64,000 nt of DNA, taken from an uncultured Bacteroides sp. Lineage in GTDB: Bacteria; Bacteroidota; Bacteroidia; Bacteroidales; Bacteroidaceae. The translations under genes and the position numbers were made by a program. The notes under the pieces were generated by a model that was not told the DNA's origin, made no database searches, and saw nothing but the letters and a program-made list of their open reading frames with translations. Where the stretch lies: the NCBI GenBank assembly GCA_900766005.1, contig CAAFTU010000096.1, positions 62,001 to 126,000 on the forward strand. The letters are read 5' to 3'. Every line of letters begins with the position of its first letter. Within the stretch, counting starts at the first letter, position 1. Shown piece by piece: positions 40,092-48,631 of the stretch.

Positions 40092-42188
40092 TTAACTTAT
40101 GGCCGCCCAATTCACACGAGTGTTCCTCAATGCCTTCAGCTGCCTCCACAAAATCTCGTTTTCCGGAGACTGTCCCGCCGGATCTTCCTCCACGATTTTT
40201 TCTGCTATCTCCCGCACATACTGCAACAACTGACCGTCGCGGGCAATATCAGCAATCTTCAAATCAAAGGCAATTCCACTTTGCTGCGTACCCTCCAAAT
40301 CACCCGGTCCGCGCAATTTCAAATCAGCCTCAGCAATTTCAAAGCCGTCGTTGGAGCGAACCATAATTTCCAGCCGCTTACGGGTATCCTCGCTCAACTT
40401 GTAGTTCGTGACCAGGATACAGTATGACTGGTCGGCACCACGCCCCACCCGTCCACGCAACTGATGCAGCTGGGAAAGTCCGAACCGTTCGGCATTCTCA
40501 ATAATCATGACCGAAGCATTCGGCACATTCACCCCCACTTCAATCACCGTAGTAGCCACCATAATCTGCGCCTGTCCCGAAGCAAAAAGCTGCATCTGCT
40601 CATCCTTCTCAGCCGGTTTCATCTTACCGTGTACCTTGCAGACCGTACACTGCGGAAATTCAGCGAGAATCTGCTGATAGCCCTCCTCCAGATTTTTGAG
40701 ATCCATCTTCTCACTTTCCTTGATCAACGGATAGACAATATACACCTGACGCCCTTCATCAATCTGCTTTTGCACAAACCGATACATGCTTTCCCGGCGG
40801 TTGTCAAACTGATGCACGGTCGTAATCGGTTTACGCCCCGGAGGGAGTTCGTCAATCACCGACACATCCAAGTCGCCATACAGCGTCATCGCCAACGTAC
40901 GGGGAATAGGCGTTGCCGTCATCACCAGAATGTGCGGCGGCTGCGTGTTCTTGCTCCACAGACGAGCCCGCTGGGCCACGCCAAAGCGGTGCTGTTCATC
41001 AATAACCACAAACCCCAGAGAAGAAAACACAACCGTATCCTCAATCACCGCATGCGTTCCGATGAGGATGTGCACCTCTCCGGTAAGCAGTCCTTTCAAG
41101 ATAGCCTCCCGCTTCTTCCCCTTCACCGAACCCGTGAGCAGTTCCACACGGACATCCATGCCAAACAGCAACGTCTGGATGGTCTCATAATGCTGATTGG
41201 CCAGAATTTCAGTCGGCGCCATCATACAAGCCTGATACCCGTTGTCCAGAGCCAGCAACATGCTCATCAAGGCCACCAGCGTCTTACCGCTTCCCACATC
41301 TCCCTGCAGCAGGCGGTTCATCTGACGGCCGCAGCCCACATCATTTCTGATTTCCTTCAACACCCTTTTCTGCGCTCCCGTGAGCTGAAACGGCAGATTG
41401 TTGGCATAAAAGCCGTTAAAGATAGCCCCGACCTTTTCAAAGACATAGCCCCGGTAGCGTCGCTGCCGGTCCTTGGCATAGCGAAGGATGTTCAACTGAA
41501 CATAAAACAGTTCCTCGAACTTGAGCCGGTATTGCGCCCGCCGGAGCAAATCGGGATTATCCGGAAAATGAATCTGACGCAGCGCATCGGTGAGCGGCAT
41601 CAAATGATAATCGGCCAAAATCTTAGGAGAAAGCGTTTCAGGCAAAGGCTCCTGAATCTGGTCGATGACATTGGCCATCATCTTCTCAATGGCATGCGAA
41701 TTGAGGAAGCTGCGCTTCATTTTCTCCGTCGTGCTATAATAAGGCTGCAGCCCTACAGAAGACAGTTTCAGTTCATCCGCCTTGTCGATATCCGGATGCG
41801 CCACATTGATGCGCCCGTTGAACACAGTCGGCTTGCCAAAGACAACATACTCCTCGTGCAGCTTATACTTCCCCAAGACAAACTTGATGCCTTGAAACCA
41901 CACCAGATCAACGATACCGGTGCCGTCGGAAAAATGAGCCAGCAGCCGGCGCTGCCGTCCTTCACCCAGCGTTTCAAATCCGATGATTTTTCCTTTCAGC
42001 TGGATATACGGCATATTGCCATCTATTTCATGAATGTAATAGATGCGGCTCCGGTCTACATACTTATAAGGGAAATAATAAATCAAATCACGCAAGGAGA
42101 AAATTTCCAGTTCCTTGTTCAGTATAGCAGCCCGTTGCGGGCCCACTCCAGAGATAAACTTTATGTCGCGTGTAGCTAAATCAAACAT
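40092..42188 (-). CDS. recG: ATP-dependent DNA helicase RecG
   Basis: Branch-migrating superfamily 2 helicase that regresses stalled forks and processes Holliday junctions. The 698-residue protein has the N-terminal wedge/OB domain (residues 1-200; IQLKGKIIGFETLGEGRQRRLLAHFSDG), Walker A LLQGDVGSGKTLVA near 290, MAPTEILANQHYE, DEQHRFGV (motif II), TATPIPRTLAM (III), VIEVGVNVPNASVM (V) and QLRGRVGRG (VI). Its ATG follows directly on the ispD stop, so it is the last gene of the pdxJ-to-recG run. Confidence 0.96.
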   Translation of the reverse strand: MFDLATRDIKFISGVGPQRAAILNKELEIFSLRDLIYYFPYKYVDRSRIYYIHEIDGNMPYIQLKGKIIGFETLGEGRQRRLLAHFSDGTGIVDLVWFQGIKFVLGKYKLHEEYVVFGKPTVFNGRINVAHPDIDKADELKLSSVGLQPYYSTTEKMKRSFLNSHAIEKMMANVIDQIQEPLPETLSPKILADYHLMPLTDALRQIHFPDNPDLLRRAQYRLKFEELFYVQLNILRYAKDRQRRYRGYVFEKVGAIFNGFYANNLPFQLTGAQKRVLKEIRNDVGCGRQMNRLLQGDVGSGKTLVALMSMLLALDNGYQACMMAPTEILANQHYETIQTLLFGMDVRVELLTGSVKGKKREAILKGLLTGEVHILIGTHAVIEDTVVFSSLGFVVIDEQHRFGVAQRARLWSKNTQPPHILVMTATPIPRTLAMTLYGDLDVSVIDELPPGRKPITTVHQFDNRRESMYRFVQKQIDEGRQVYIVYPLIKESEKMDLKNLEEGYQQILAEFPQCTVCKVHGKMKPAEKDEQMQLFASGQAQIMVATTVIEVGVNVPNASVMIIENAERFGLSQLHQLRGRVGRGADQSYCILVTNYKLSEDTRKRLEIMVRSNDGFEIAEADLKLRGPGDLEGTQQSGIAFDLKIADIARDGQLLQYVREIAEKIVEEDPAGQSPENEILWRQLKALRNTRVNWAAIS

Positions 42189-42848
42189 TTACAGTAACAC
42201 ACCCCCTATTTTTAAATCAAAAGGAGTTGTAATTTTTATATTTTCGCGGTTGCCTTCCACCAAAGAGACAGAAACACCCATAGCCTCTACCACCGATGCA
42301 TCATCAGTGAAAAAAGGAGTATAATCCTGCGCATAAGCGCTCTTGATGACCTCGGAAGTAAAAACCTGCGGAGTCTGCACCAGTTTGTAGGCATTGCGGT
42401 CCACCGTCTCACTGCCCCTGTCGGTCAGATGACGCACTGTTTCCACCACATCCACCACAGGAATCACCGCCCGATGCACCTCAGCCTGTTCATAGCAACG
42501 AGCAATCACCTCCTGAGCTACAAAAGGCCGCACTCCGTCGTGCACACCCACCAGTCCTTCTTCCTCCACCAGCGCCAATCCGTTCTTCACCGAATGGAAG
42601 CGGGTTTCTCCGCCATCAGCCACCCGATGTTCCAGCACAAAATGATGCTGCTCACACAGCTGCTTCCAGAAAGCCTGCTGGCTGGCCGGCAAAACCAAGA
42701 TAATCTGCAGATCGGCATCATACTTGCGGAAAGCCTCCAGTGTATGCATCAAAACAGGTTTGCCACCGATGGGAAGAAACTGTTTGGGAAGCTCGCTTCC
42801 CATGCGCAATCCCTTACCACCGGCCACAATAATCACATATTTCTTCAT
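42189..42848 (-). CDS. ispD: 2-C-methyl-D-erythritol 4-phosphate cytidylyltransferase
   Basis: Third enzyme of the MEP isoprenoid pathway. The ATG at 42848 gives a 219-residue protein starting MKKYVIIVAGGKGLRMGSELPKQFLPIGGKPVLMHTLE; the longer frame reads backwards through the DJ-1 gene end and lacks homology. Nucleotide-binding GGKGLRMG, catalytic Lys in PKQF and VGVHDGVRPFV are conserved, and the C-terminal half has TDDASVVEAMG and EGNRENIKITTPFDL. It sits 11 bases after the DJ-1 gene and abuts recG. Confidence 0.96.
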   Translation of the reverse strand: MKKYVIIVAGGKGLRMGSELPKQFLPIGGKPVLMHTLEAFRKYDADLQIILVLPASQQAFWKQLCEQHHFVLEHRVADGGETRFHSVKNGLALVEEEGLVGVHDGVRPFVAQEVIARCYEQAEVHRAVIPVVDVVETVRHLTDRGSETVDRNAYKLVQTPQVFTSEVIKSAYAQDYTPFFTDDASVVEAMGVSVSLVEGNRENIKITTPFDLKIGGVLL

Positions 42849-42859
42849 GAACAGCCCCC

Positions 42860-43411
42860 TTAGCGTTTCATGCACATAGCATCCACCAGTTCGTCTGCCT
42901 TCTCCTTGCCGACCAGCAATTCCACCAAAGCCAAAGCAAATTCCACGGCAGCCCCCGGACCCATACCGGTAATGATATTTCCGTCGCGAACCACATGCTG
43001 GGACACACATTTAGCACCTTCCAGATACTGTTCAAAACCCGGATAGCAAGTAGCCTTCTTTCCTTTCAGAATACCCAGCTTGCCGAGCGCCATCGGAGCC
43101 GCACAGATAGCAGCAATCGGTTTATCCTCTTTTGCAAACTGCTGCAGCAGGCGTCCCAAGCGTTCGTGTTCGCTCAAGGTAGCCGCCCCCGGCATTCCAC
43201 CCGGCAAGAACAGCAACTTAGCATCAAAGAAATCACAATTCTCGAAATTAACATCACAAAGTACAGACACGCCATGAGCCCCCACTACGATTTCATCGGG
43301 AGTTACAGATACAATCTTGACATTCACTCCTGCACGTCTCAAAATATCGACAGTAGCCAAGGCTTCAATTTCCTCAAAGCCATCTGCAAAAAAAGCATAT
43401 ACACTTTCCAT
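42860..43411 (-). CDS. DJ-1/PfpI family protein
   Basis: A 183-residue class I glutamine amidotransferase-like protein. The nucleophile elbow PIAAICAAPMALG has the reactive Cys at about residue 103, and the conserved N-terminal acidic pair lies in ADGFEEIEALATVD. This resembles the DJ-1/YajL group, which has reported chaperone, glyoxalase III and deglycase-like activities that are debated. ATG 43411 is preferred to TTG 43417. It lies between the tonB-type gene and ispD. Confidence 0.92.
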   Translation of the reverse strand: MESVYAFFADGFEEIEALATVDILRRAGVNVKIVSVTPDEIVVGAHGVSVLCDVNFENCDFFDAKLLFLPGGMPGAATLSEHERLGRLLQQFAKEDKPIAAICAAPMALGKLGILKGKKATCYPGFEQYLEGAKCVSQHVVRDGNIITGMGPGAAVEFALALVELLVGKEKADELVDAMCMKR

Positions 43412-43480
43412 AATCAATAATTTATTAATGTACTTCTATGCTAACGAGCCCATGGGTTTATTAGCACATTTCAAAATAGA

Positions 43481-44374
43481 TTACTTCAAATTAAAATAAT
43501 AAGTAATGGTGCCCAGCTGATTGGTCAGCCCCTTTATTTCCTCAAACCGCGCCATCCGGGCTGCATCCATGGCCGCCTTACGGAGTTTGGGGTTCACCGT
43601 ATTCGTCTTCGGGCTGATTTTGGCAGCCACCACCTGTCCGGCCGGATTCACCGTGATTTCAACAACCACTCTCCCCTCTTCCTGCACGTTATATACCGGA
43701 AGCGGCAATCGTGTTCCCTTTCCCAGCGAGCGTCCGCCCAAATCAAATGTACCATAACCGCCCGAACCGTTCTTGGAGCCTGACGAGGAATTCCCCTTCG
43801 GGTTGCCTTCCGTACCAGCACGTGCAGCCGAGGTTCCTTTGTTACCTTCCATCTTGGCCCCCTTGCCGAACGCATTGGCCACTTTTTTGCGGGCCGCCTC
43901 TTCGGCAGCCTTGCGCTCCCGTTCAGCCTTTTCAGCAGCCAGCCGCTTGGCCTCTGCTGCCTTTTCGGCCTCCGTCTTTTCAGGTTTCTTCACCGGTTCC
44001 TTCGGCTTTGCTTCCTTCTTCGGTTTCACGGTTTCTTTTGGTTTCACCGGCTTTTCTTTCGGCTTTTCCGTTTTCGGTTTTATCACAACCGTCTCCTCCT
44101 CCGCCTGCGTCAGCAAGTCCTGTTCGGAAGGCAGTTCCGGCGCAGCTTCAGCAACTGGCTGCACCACCTCCTCCAACACATCGACGTCCACCAGCGAAGG
44201 ATCGTCCCAACCCTGAGCCGCCTCCACATTCCCCATCACCACAGGCACACCGCCTGCTTCTTCATCCGGCTGAGGAACTTCAAAGCTCACCAGAATAAAA
44301 AGAGCAATCACTCCCACGTGCACCAGCAGTGCACCCAGCGCTCCCATACATTCACCCTTTTTTCTTCTGTCCAT
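43481..44374 (-). CDS. TonB-family energy transducer
   Basis: A 297-residue envelope-spanning protein. One N-terminal membrane anchor (MGALGALLVHVGVIALFILVSF, residues 10-31) is followed by a long Pro/Lys/Glu-rich and then Ala/Glu/Lys-rich helical linker (about residues 75-170), a Gly/Ser-rich segment, and a C-terminal TonB-like domain (about 215-297: VVEITVNPAGQVVAAKISPKTNTVNPKLRKAAMDAARMARF). The helical linker recalls TolA. It sits 6 bases after exbD and with exbB/exbD forms a complete proton-driven energy transducer. Confidence 0.9.
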   Translation of the reverse strand: MDRRKKGECMGALGALLVHVGVIALFILVSFEVPQPDEEAGGVPVVMGNVEAAQGWDDPSLVDVDVLEEVVQPVAEAAPELPSEQDLLTQAEEETVVIKPKTEKPKEKPVKPKETVKPKKEAKPKEPVKKPEKTEAEKAAEAKRLAAEKAERERKAAEEAARKKVANAFGKGAKMEGNKGTSAARAGTEGNPKGNSSSGSKNGSGGYGTFDLGGRSLGKGTRLPLPVYNVQEEGRVVVEITVNPAGQVVAAKISPKTNTVNPKLRKAAMDAARMARFEEIKGLTNQLGTITYYFNLK

Positions 44375-44379
44375 AGTCG

Positions 44380-44796
44380 TTAATTATTTTCCGGCGGGCG
44401 GGTAGCCAGCACCATTTTAAAATGATTCTCATTGGCGATATTCAGCACCTTCACAATTTCGCGGTAAGGCACCGATTCGTCTGCATACAACGCCACATAC
44501 ATTTCAGGTTCCTTCTCTGCACACCGTTTGAGAAACGGAGTCAGTTCATCCAACGCAAGAGGCTGCTCCTTCTCGCTGCCAAAAGCGGCATAGAAATTCA
44601 GCTCCTTGTCTATGATAACCCTTGTCAGCGGTTTCGCCGAAGTCTGTTGCTTTCCCTGAGGCAGCAATACCTTGATTGCGTTGGGCGACACCACAGTCGA
44701 CGTAATCATAAAGAATATCAGCAACAGGAAAATGACATCCGTCATGGAAGCCATACTGAAATTGGGCGATATTTTATTTCTTCTTTTTAATCCCAC
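44380..44796 (-). CDS. exbD: ExbD/TolR family biopolymer transport protein
   Basis: A 138-residue inner-membrane protein with one N-terminal helix and a periplasmic domain. The helix MTDVIFLLLIFFMITSTVV (about residues 18-36) carries the proton-accepting Asp of the family. VMLPQGKQQT-like and VALYADESVPYREIVKVLNIANENHFKMVLATRPPEN match the C-terminal domain. It lies between exbB and the tonB-type gene. Confidence 0.94.
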   Translation of the reverse strand: MGLKRRNKISPNFSMASMTDVIFLLLIFFMITSTVVSPNAIKVLLPQGKQQTSAKPLTRVIIDKELNFYAAFGSEKEQPLALDELTPFLKRCAEKEPEMYVALYADESVPYREIVKVLNIANENHFKMVLATRPPENN

Positions 44797-44860
44797 TTTA
44801 ACTCCAGAGATAAACGATTAATGATTTGCAAATTCACTTCTCAGTAGCACCAGGTATCCG

Positions 44861-45577
44861 TTATGTGGGCTCATTCAGCAAGTCCATGAACTCCATGGTG
44901 CGAGACTCCATCTTATTTACCACGCGGTCTACCAGCATCACCAGATAATTGTAGGCAAACATGGCAATGATACCCACAATCAAACCACCAACAGTAGTGA
45001 TCATGGCTTCATAGATACCTCCCGACAGCAGCGTGATATCCACATTGCCGCTACCGGCATTGGCCATCTCATAGAACGCACGCACCATACCGGTCACCGT
45101 TCCCAAGAAACCCAGCATCGGAGCACCGCCGGAAATGGTAGCCATCACCGTGAGCCCCTTTTCCAGTTTGGCCACCTCGATGTTGCCCACATTTTCAATG
45201 GCCGCCTGCACATCGTTGATGGGTCGTCCCAAACGGCTGATTCCCTTCTCAATCATACGGGCAGAAGGCGTATTCATCGTGCGGCAATAGGCTATGGCAG
45301 CCTCAATCTCTCCACTGTGAATATAATCCTTGATCCGCTCCATAAACATCGGATCTTCTTTGCCGGCCTTGCGGATGATATAATTACGTTCAAATAAAAT
45401 ATAAAAACAAACCACCGACAACACTGCCAGAACAGCCATAATCCAGCCTCCCTTGATTGCCATATCAAGCATGTTCATCTCAGAAGAGTTCACCTCGGTA
45501 AGCACCGGATTGGCTGTGGCCAATGAATCGGCCATACCAAGCGCACCTTGCGCCAATAACATCATTGCATTCATCAA
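44861..45577 (-). CDS. exbB: MotA/TolQ/ExbB proton channel family protein
   Basis: A 238-residue inner-membrane channel subunit. Hydrophobic helices are at about residues 38-60 (GGWIMAVLAVLSVVCFYILFERNYI), 150-172 and 190-213. Family segments GGAPMLGFLGTVTGMVRAFYEM and GIYEAMITTVGGLIVGIIAMFAYNYL are conserved. The start overlaps the pdxJ stop by four bases, showing translational coupling. Together with exbD and tonB-type genes it should energise outer-membrane transport or envelope maintenance. Confidence 0.94.
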   Translation of the reverse strand: MMNAMMLLAQGALGMADSLATANPVLTEVNSSEMNMLDMAIKGGWIMAVLAVLSVVCFYILFERNYIIRKAGKEDPMFMERIKDYIHSGEIEAAIAYCRTMNTPSARMIEKGISRLGRPINDVQAAIENVGNIEVAKLEKGLTVMATISGGAPMLGFLGTVTGMVRAFYEMANAGSGNVDITLLSGGIYEAMITTVGGLIVGIIAMFAYNYLVMLVDRVVNKMESRTMEFMDLLNEPT

Positions 45578-46287
45578 CGTAAACAGTTTTTATATTCTTG
45601 AATGGTACGTTCCAGTCCCAGATACAAAGCATCACTGATGAGCGCATGTCCGATAGAGACTTCGTCCAGCCAAGGTATGTTTTTATAAAAATAATTCAGA
45701 TTCACCAAGCTCAAATCGTGTCCGGCATTCAGACCGATACCCAATTTGCGTGCCGTCTTGGCCGCTTCAATGAAAGGTGCGATAGCCTGTTCCGGATTCT
45801 TCGGATAGCCCGATGCATACGGCTCGGTGTAAAGTTCCACCCGGTCGGCACCGGCTTTGGCCGCGTATTCCACCATTTCCGGATCGGCAGCCACAAAAAC
45901 CGACGTACGCACTCCCGCGCTGTTGAACTGGTCGAGCACCTCCGAAAGAAATTCCAGATTGGCCTTTGTATCCCAGCCCGAGTTGGAAGTCAGCTGCGAA
46001 GGAGCATCGGGCACCAGGGTAACCTGATGCGGTTTGACCTTCAGCACCAAATCGATGAACTCAGGCGACGGATACCCTTCAATATTGAATTCCGTACGCA
46101 ACAGCGGTCGTAAATCATACACATCCGAACGACGGATGTGGCGTTCATCCGGCCGGGGATGAACGGTAATGCCATCAGCACCAAAAGACTCACAGTCGAG
46201 AGCCACTTTCACTACATCGGGAACATTTCCCCCACGAGCATTTCTCAGCGTAGCAACCTTGTTTATGTTTACACTTAATTTAGTCAT
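45574..46287 (-). CDS. pdxJ: pyridoxine 5'-phosphate synthase
   Basis: Condenses 1-deoxy-xylulose 5-phosphate with 3-amino-2-oxopropyl phosphate to give pyridoxine 5'-phosphate. The 237-residue TIM barrel starts MTKLSVNINKVATLRNARGGN at ATG 46287. GADGITVHPRPDERHI and VELYTEPYA are family segments, with ALNAGHDL-like GLNAGHDLSLVN and VSIGHALISDAL at the C-terminus. First gene of the seven-gene run through recG; a -7 box (TATTTTTG on the minus strand, 46309-46316) lies upstream, divergent from nadK. Confidence 0.95.
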   Translation of the reverse strand: MTKLSVNINKVATLRNARGGNVPDVVKVALDCESFGADGITVHPRPDERHIRRSDVYDLRPLLRTEFNIEGYPSPEFIDLVLKVKPHQVTLVPDAPSQLTSNSGWDTKANLEFLSEVLDQFNSAGVRTSVFVAADPEMVEYAAKAGADRVELYTEPYASGYPKNPEQAIAPFIEAAKTARKLGIGLNAGHDLSLVNLNYFYKNIPWLDEVSIGHALISDALYLGLERTIQEYKNCLR

Positions 46288-46308
46288 AGTTTTATGTAAT
46301 ATTTGCCG

Positions 46309-46316
46309 CAAAAATA
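46309..46316 (-). promoter_or_regulatory. -7 element of the pdxJ-exbBD-tonB-recG run
   Basis: CAAAAATA reads TATTTTTG on the minus strand, 21 bases upstream of ATG 46287. No clear -33 box. The nadK promoter in the same 148-base gap is not obvious. Confidence 0.5.
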
Positions 46317-46435
46317 CAAATATTATTATTAGTTGCCTAATAATAGGAAACGCATTCTCTGTTCTTTTTTGGTTATTTAAATCAGTATTTCGAGAAAAAA
46401 TGCCAAATTTGCATCCGAAACAAATGATACATCTT

Positions 46436-47305
46436 ATGAAATTTGTCGTATTCGGAAATACCTATCAAGTAAAAAAGTCTTCACATGCAGCCCATCTGTT
46501 TCGGATTCTGAAAGAACTGGGAGCAGAAGTCTGTGTATGCAGAGAGTTCTATCAATTCCTGCGTTCTGAACATATAAACATAGAAGCCGACCAACTGTTC
46601 GATGGAGATGACTTTACTGCCGATATGGTAATCAGTATCGGAGGAGACGGGACTTTCCTGAAAGCCGCCCGGCGGGTAGGCAGAAAAGGAATTCCCATTT
46701 TAGGTATCAACACCGGCCGACTGGGATTTCTGGCCGACATTTCACCGGAAGAGATGGAAGCTGCATTCAAGGAGATTACTGCCGGGAAATACAGCGTAGA
46801 AGAACGGAGTGTGTTGCAGCTGGTGGGCGATGATTCCCATTGGCAAGTCTCTCCGTATGCACTAAACGAGATTGCCGTACTCAAACGGGACAGTTCATCG
46901 ATGATCAGTATCCATGCAGCCATCAACGGTGCTTTTCTGACCACCTACCAGGCCGACGGGCTGGTCATTGCCACCCCCACAGGCTCCACGGCCTACTCGC
47001 TGAGTGTAGGCGGACCGATAATGGTGCCTCAATCCAACACCATCGTTCTTACTCCCGTGGCACCGCACAGCCTGAACATGCGTCCGATTGTGATCTGCGA
47101 CGGCTGGGAAATCACGCTGGAAGTGGAAAGCCGCAGCCACAATTTCCTGGTGGCCATCGACGGCAACAGCATGACCTGCAAAGAATCAACGAAGCTCACC
47201 ATCCGGAAAGCAGATTACAATGTCAAAGTGGTGAAGCGGTTCAACCATCATTTTTTCGGCACTCTGCGCGATAAAATGATGTGGGGAGCGGACGGACGGA
47301 AGTAA
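46436..47305 (+). CDS. nadK: NAD kinase
   Basis: Phosphorylates NAD to NADP. ATG 46436 gives 289 residues beginning MKFVVFGNTYQVKKS; the longer frame runs back through the divergent pdxJ gene. The diagnostic ISIGGDGTFLKAARR segment (GGDGT) is at about residues 70-80, followed by GINTGRLGFLADI, and ATPTGSTAYSLSVGGPIMVP and LTPVAPHSLNMRPIVI in the C-terminal half. It is transcribed alone, diverging from pdxJ and converging on the coiled-coil protein gene across a repeat array. Confidence 0.96.
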   Translation: MKFVVFGNTYQVKKSSHAAHLFRILKELGAEVCVCREFYQFLRSEHINIEADQLFDGDDFTADMVISIGGDGTFLKAARRVGRKGIPILGINTGRLGFLADISPEEMEAAFKEITAGKYSVEERSVLQLVGDDSHWQVSPYALNEIAVLKRDSSSMISIHAAINGAFLTTYQADGLVIATPTGSTAYSLSVGGPIMVPQSNTIVLTPVAPHSLNMRPIVICDGWEITLEVESRSHNFLVAIDGNSMTCKESTKLTIRKADYNVKVVKRFNHHFFGTLRDKMMWGADGRK

Positions 47306-47387
47306 CCTTTCACCTAAGACTGATTCACGGCATCCTTCTGATTATGAGTTCACCACGATGACAGGTGAAAGATGGGACAGCATAAAA

Positions 47388-47422
47388 AAAGCTTAGGTTT
47401 GCCATCCGTAAACCTAAGCTTT
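47388..47422. terminator. palindromic bidirectional terminator between nadK and the 47590 gene
   Basis: AAAGCTTAGGTTT (47388-47400) and AAACCTAAGCTTT (47410-47422) form a perfect 13-bp stem with a 9-base loop. Seven A residues precede it (47384-47390), giving a U-tract on the minus strand; on the plus strand only TTTAT follows. Confidence 0.85.
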
Positions 47423-47429
47423 ATCCTCT

Positions 47430-47584
47430 GCAAAGCGGAGCTTTACACCTCATAAAGCACCGCTTTTATATTTTAGTACATTCTACAATCTGACTCCTGA
47501 CATGCGAATTGAGCAAGGCTAAAGTACCAATCGAGGATGGCTAAAGTGCCACATAAAGAGAGCTAAAGTGCCACTCTACAGACA
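47430..47584. repeat. second array of 22-bp-period repeats, core CTAAAGTGCCAC
   Basis: Units begin at 47430 and 47452 (AAAGCGGAGCTTTAC and TAAAGCACCGCTTTT) and at 47519, 47541 and 47563 (CTAAAGTACCAA, CTAAAGTGCCAC, CTAAAGTGCCAC), again 22 bp apart within each group; the groups are 67 bp apart, three periods plus one base. The 40 bases at 47432-47471 match 9506-9545 of the first array at 31 of 40 positions. The array reaches to within 6 bases of the minus-strand gene's stop. Confidence 0.8.
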
Positions 47585-47589
47585 GCAGC

Positions 47590-48462
47590 CTACTTCATCG
47601 AGAACGTCTGCGAACCGATCAGGTTGCCTCCGTCAAAGATATCCACCCGGTAATCTCCGGCATAGAGAAACTCCTCCACGTCCCAGAACACATTGACGTT
47701 CTGCTCTTCCCCGTTGTATTCAATGTATTTCTTGATTGAATAGGCCAGCGAGCGGTTCTCATACGTAAACGTGTTGGCCGGATTCTTGGTGAGCACATCA
47801 TTATCCGGCTTGGCAATGCGGATATACAACGTACGCTCGCCATTCTCGGCTGTGATGTTCTTCACAATGGTAAAGCTGATGGCCAGCTTCACTACATCCT
47901 TCACCTTGCGCGCCACCTTTCCCCGCTTATTGCGAGGCTCGATGCGGATATGAGTAGCATCCAGCTGTGCAGCCAGCGTTACTTTCTTGTCCAAGTTCTT
48001 TTTCTCTTCCGCGAGCGTATTGATCTGCTGGGAAGCACGGTTGTATTTCTTAGTTACATCATCAATTACTTTTTTCTGCTGGGCAGTCAGCTTATTCAAT
48101 GAATCAATCTGATTGATATAGCCCACCATAACCTTACGCAAGGTAGCGAGTTCCTTCTTCAAACGGCGGATTTCCATCGCATTTGAGCTCTTTACCGTAC
48201 GCAGTTCTTCGAGCAACCGCTGCGTTTTCAGCTGTTCCTGCTCCAGCAACTGAGACAGGGAGTCGTTGGAAACCGTCATCTTCAACTCATCATACTGCTT
48301 TACGAAATGAGTATACTCGTTCTCCAAATCTTCTTTGTCCAACTGAAATTCCTGCACCAGTTCACGATTGGTCTGTTTCTCGGTAAACAACAAATAAGTA
48401 ACGCCCAAAATAGCCACAATCAGCACAGCTACAGCTGTAATAAACAGAGTTTTTTGATTCAT
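47590..48462 (-). CDS. coiled-coil, single-pass membrane protein of unknown function
   Basis: I do not recognise this 290-residue protein. It has an N-terminal membrane anchor (residues 5-27, LFITAVAVLIVAILGVTYLLF) followed by a long heptad-rich region (about 30-165) full of Leu, Lys, Glu and Gln (LEQEQLKTQRLLEELRTVKS, QQINTLAEEKKNLDKKV). The C-terminal 125 residues look like a beta-rich domain (RTLYIRIAKPDNDVL, YAGDYRVDIFDGGNLIGSQTF). The topology suggests a periplasmic sensor or scaffold. It is monocistronic and divergent from mdh; a -7 box (TACTTTTG on the minus strand, 48491-48498) lies upstream. Confidence 0.72.
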   Translation of the reverse strand: MNQKTLFITAVAVLIVAILGVTYLLFTEKQTNRELVQEFQLDKEDLENEYTHFVKQYDELKMTVSNDSLSQLLEQEQLKTQRLLEELRTVKSSNAMEIRRLKKELATLRKVMVGYINQIDSLNKLTAQQKKVIDDVTKKYNRASQQINTLAEEKKNLDKKVTLAAQLDATHIRIEPRNKRGKVARKVKDVVKLAISFTIVKNITAENGERTLYIRIAKPDNDVLTKNPANTFTYENRSLAYSIKKYIEYNGEEQNVNVFWDVEEFLYAGDYRVDIFDGGNLIGSQTFSMK

Positions 48463-48490
48463 AAATTCACTTATAAATTGATAACATGTG

Positions 48491-48582
48491 CAAAAGTAAT
48501 CATTTGCATCAGAATCCCTCCGACCTTTAACTAAAATTATTACGGAAATATTTCTCTAATATGGATTATCGTTGTACTTTTG
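48491..48582. promoter_or_regulatory. divergent -7 elements for the 47590 gene and mdh
   Basis: On the minus strand TACTTTTG (plus 48491-48498) lies 29 bases before the coiled-coil gene's ATG. On the plus strand TACTTTTG (48575-48582) lies 50 bases before mdh. The two identical octamers face away from each other. Neither shows a clear TTTG -33 box. Confidence 0.55.
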
Positions 48583-48631
48583 CGAAACAAAACAAGACAA
48601 ATAAATTATCAACTTTTAAATAAATAGTATT

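Noticed and set aside
40464..42179. Plus-strand frame of 571 codons opposite recG
   Set aside because: Antisense shadow; recG carries complete helicase motifs on the other strand.
42849..43010. N-terminal extension of IspD
   Set aside because: The added 54 residues are rich in Gly, Cys and Arg, overlap the DJ-1 gene and do not belong to the family.
46169..46435. N-terminal extension of NAD kinase
   Set aside because: It reads antisense through pdxJ and has no similarity to NadK; ATG 46436 begins the normal protein.
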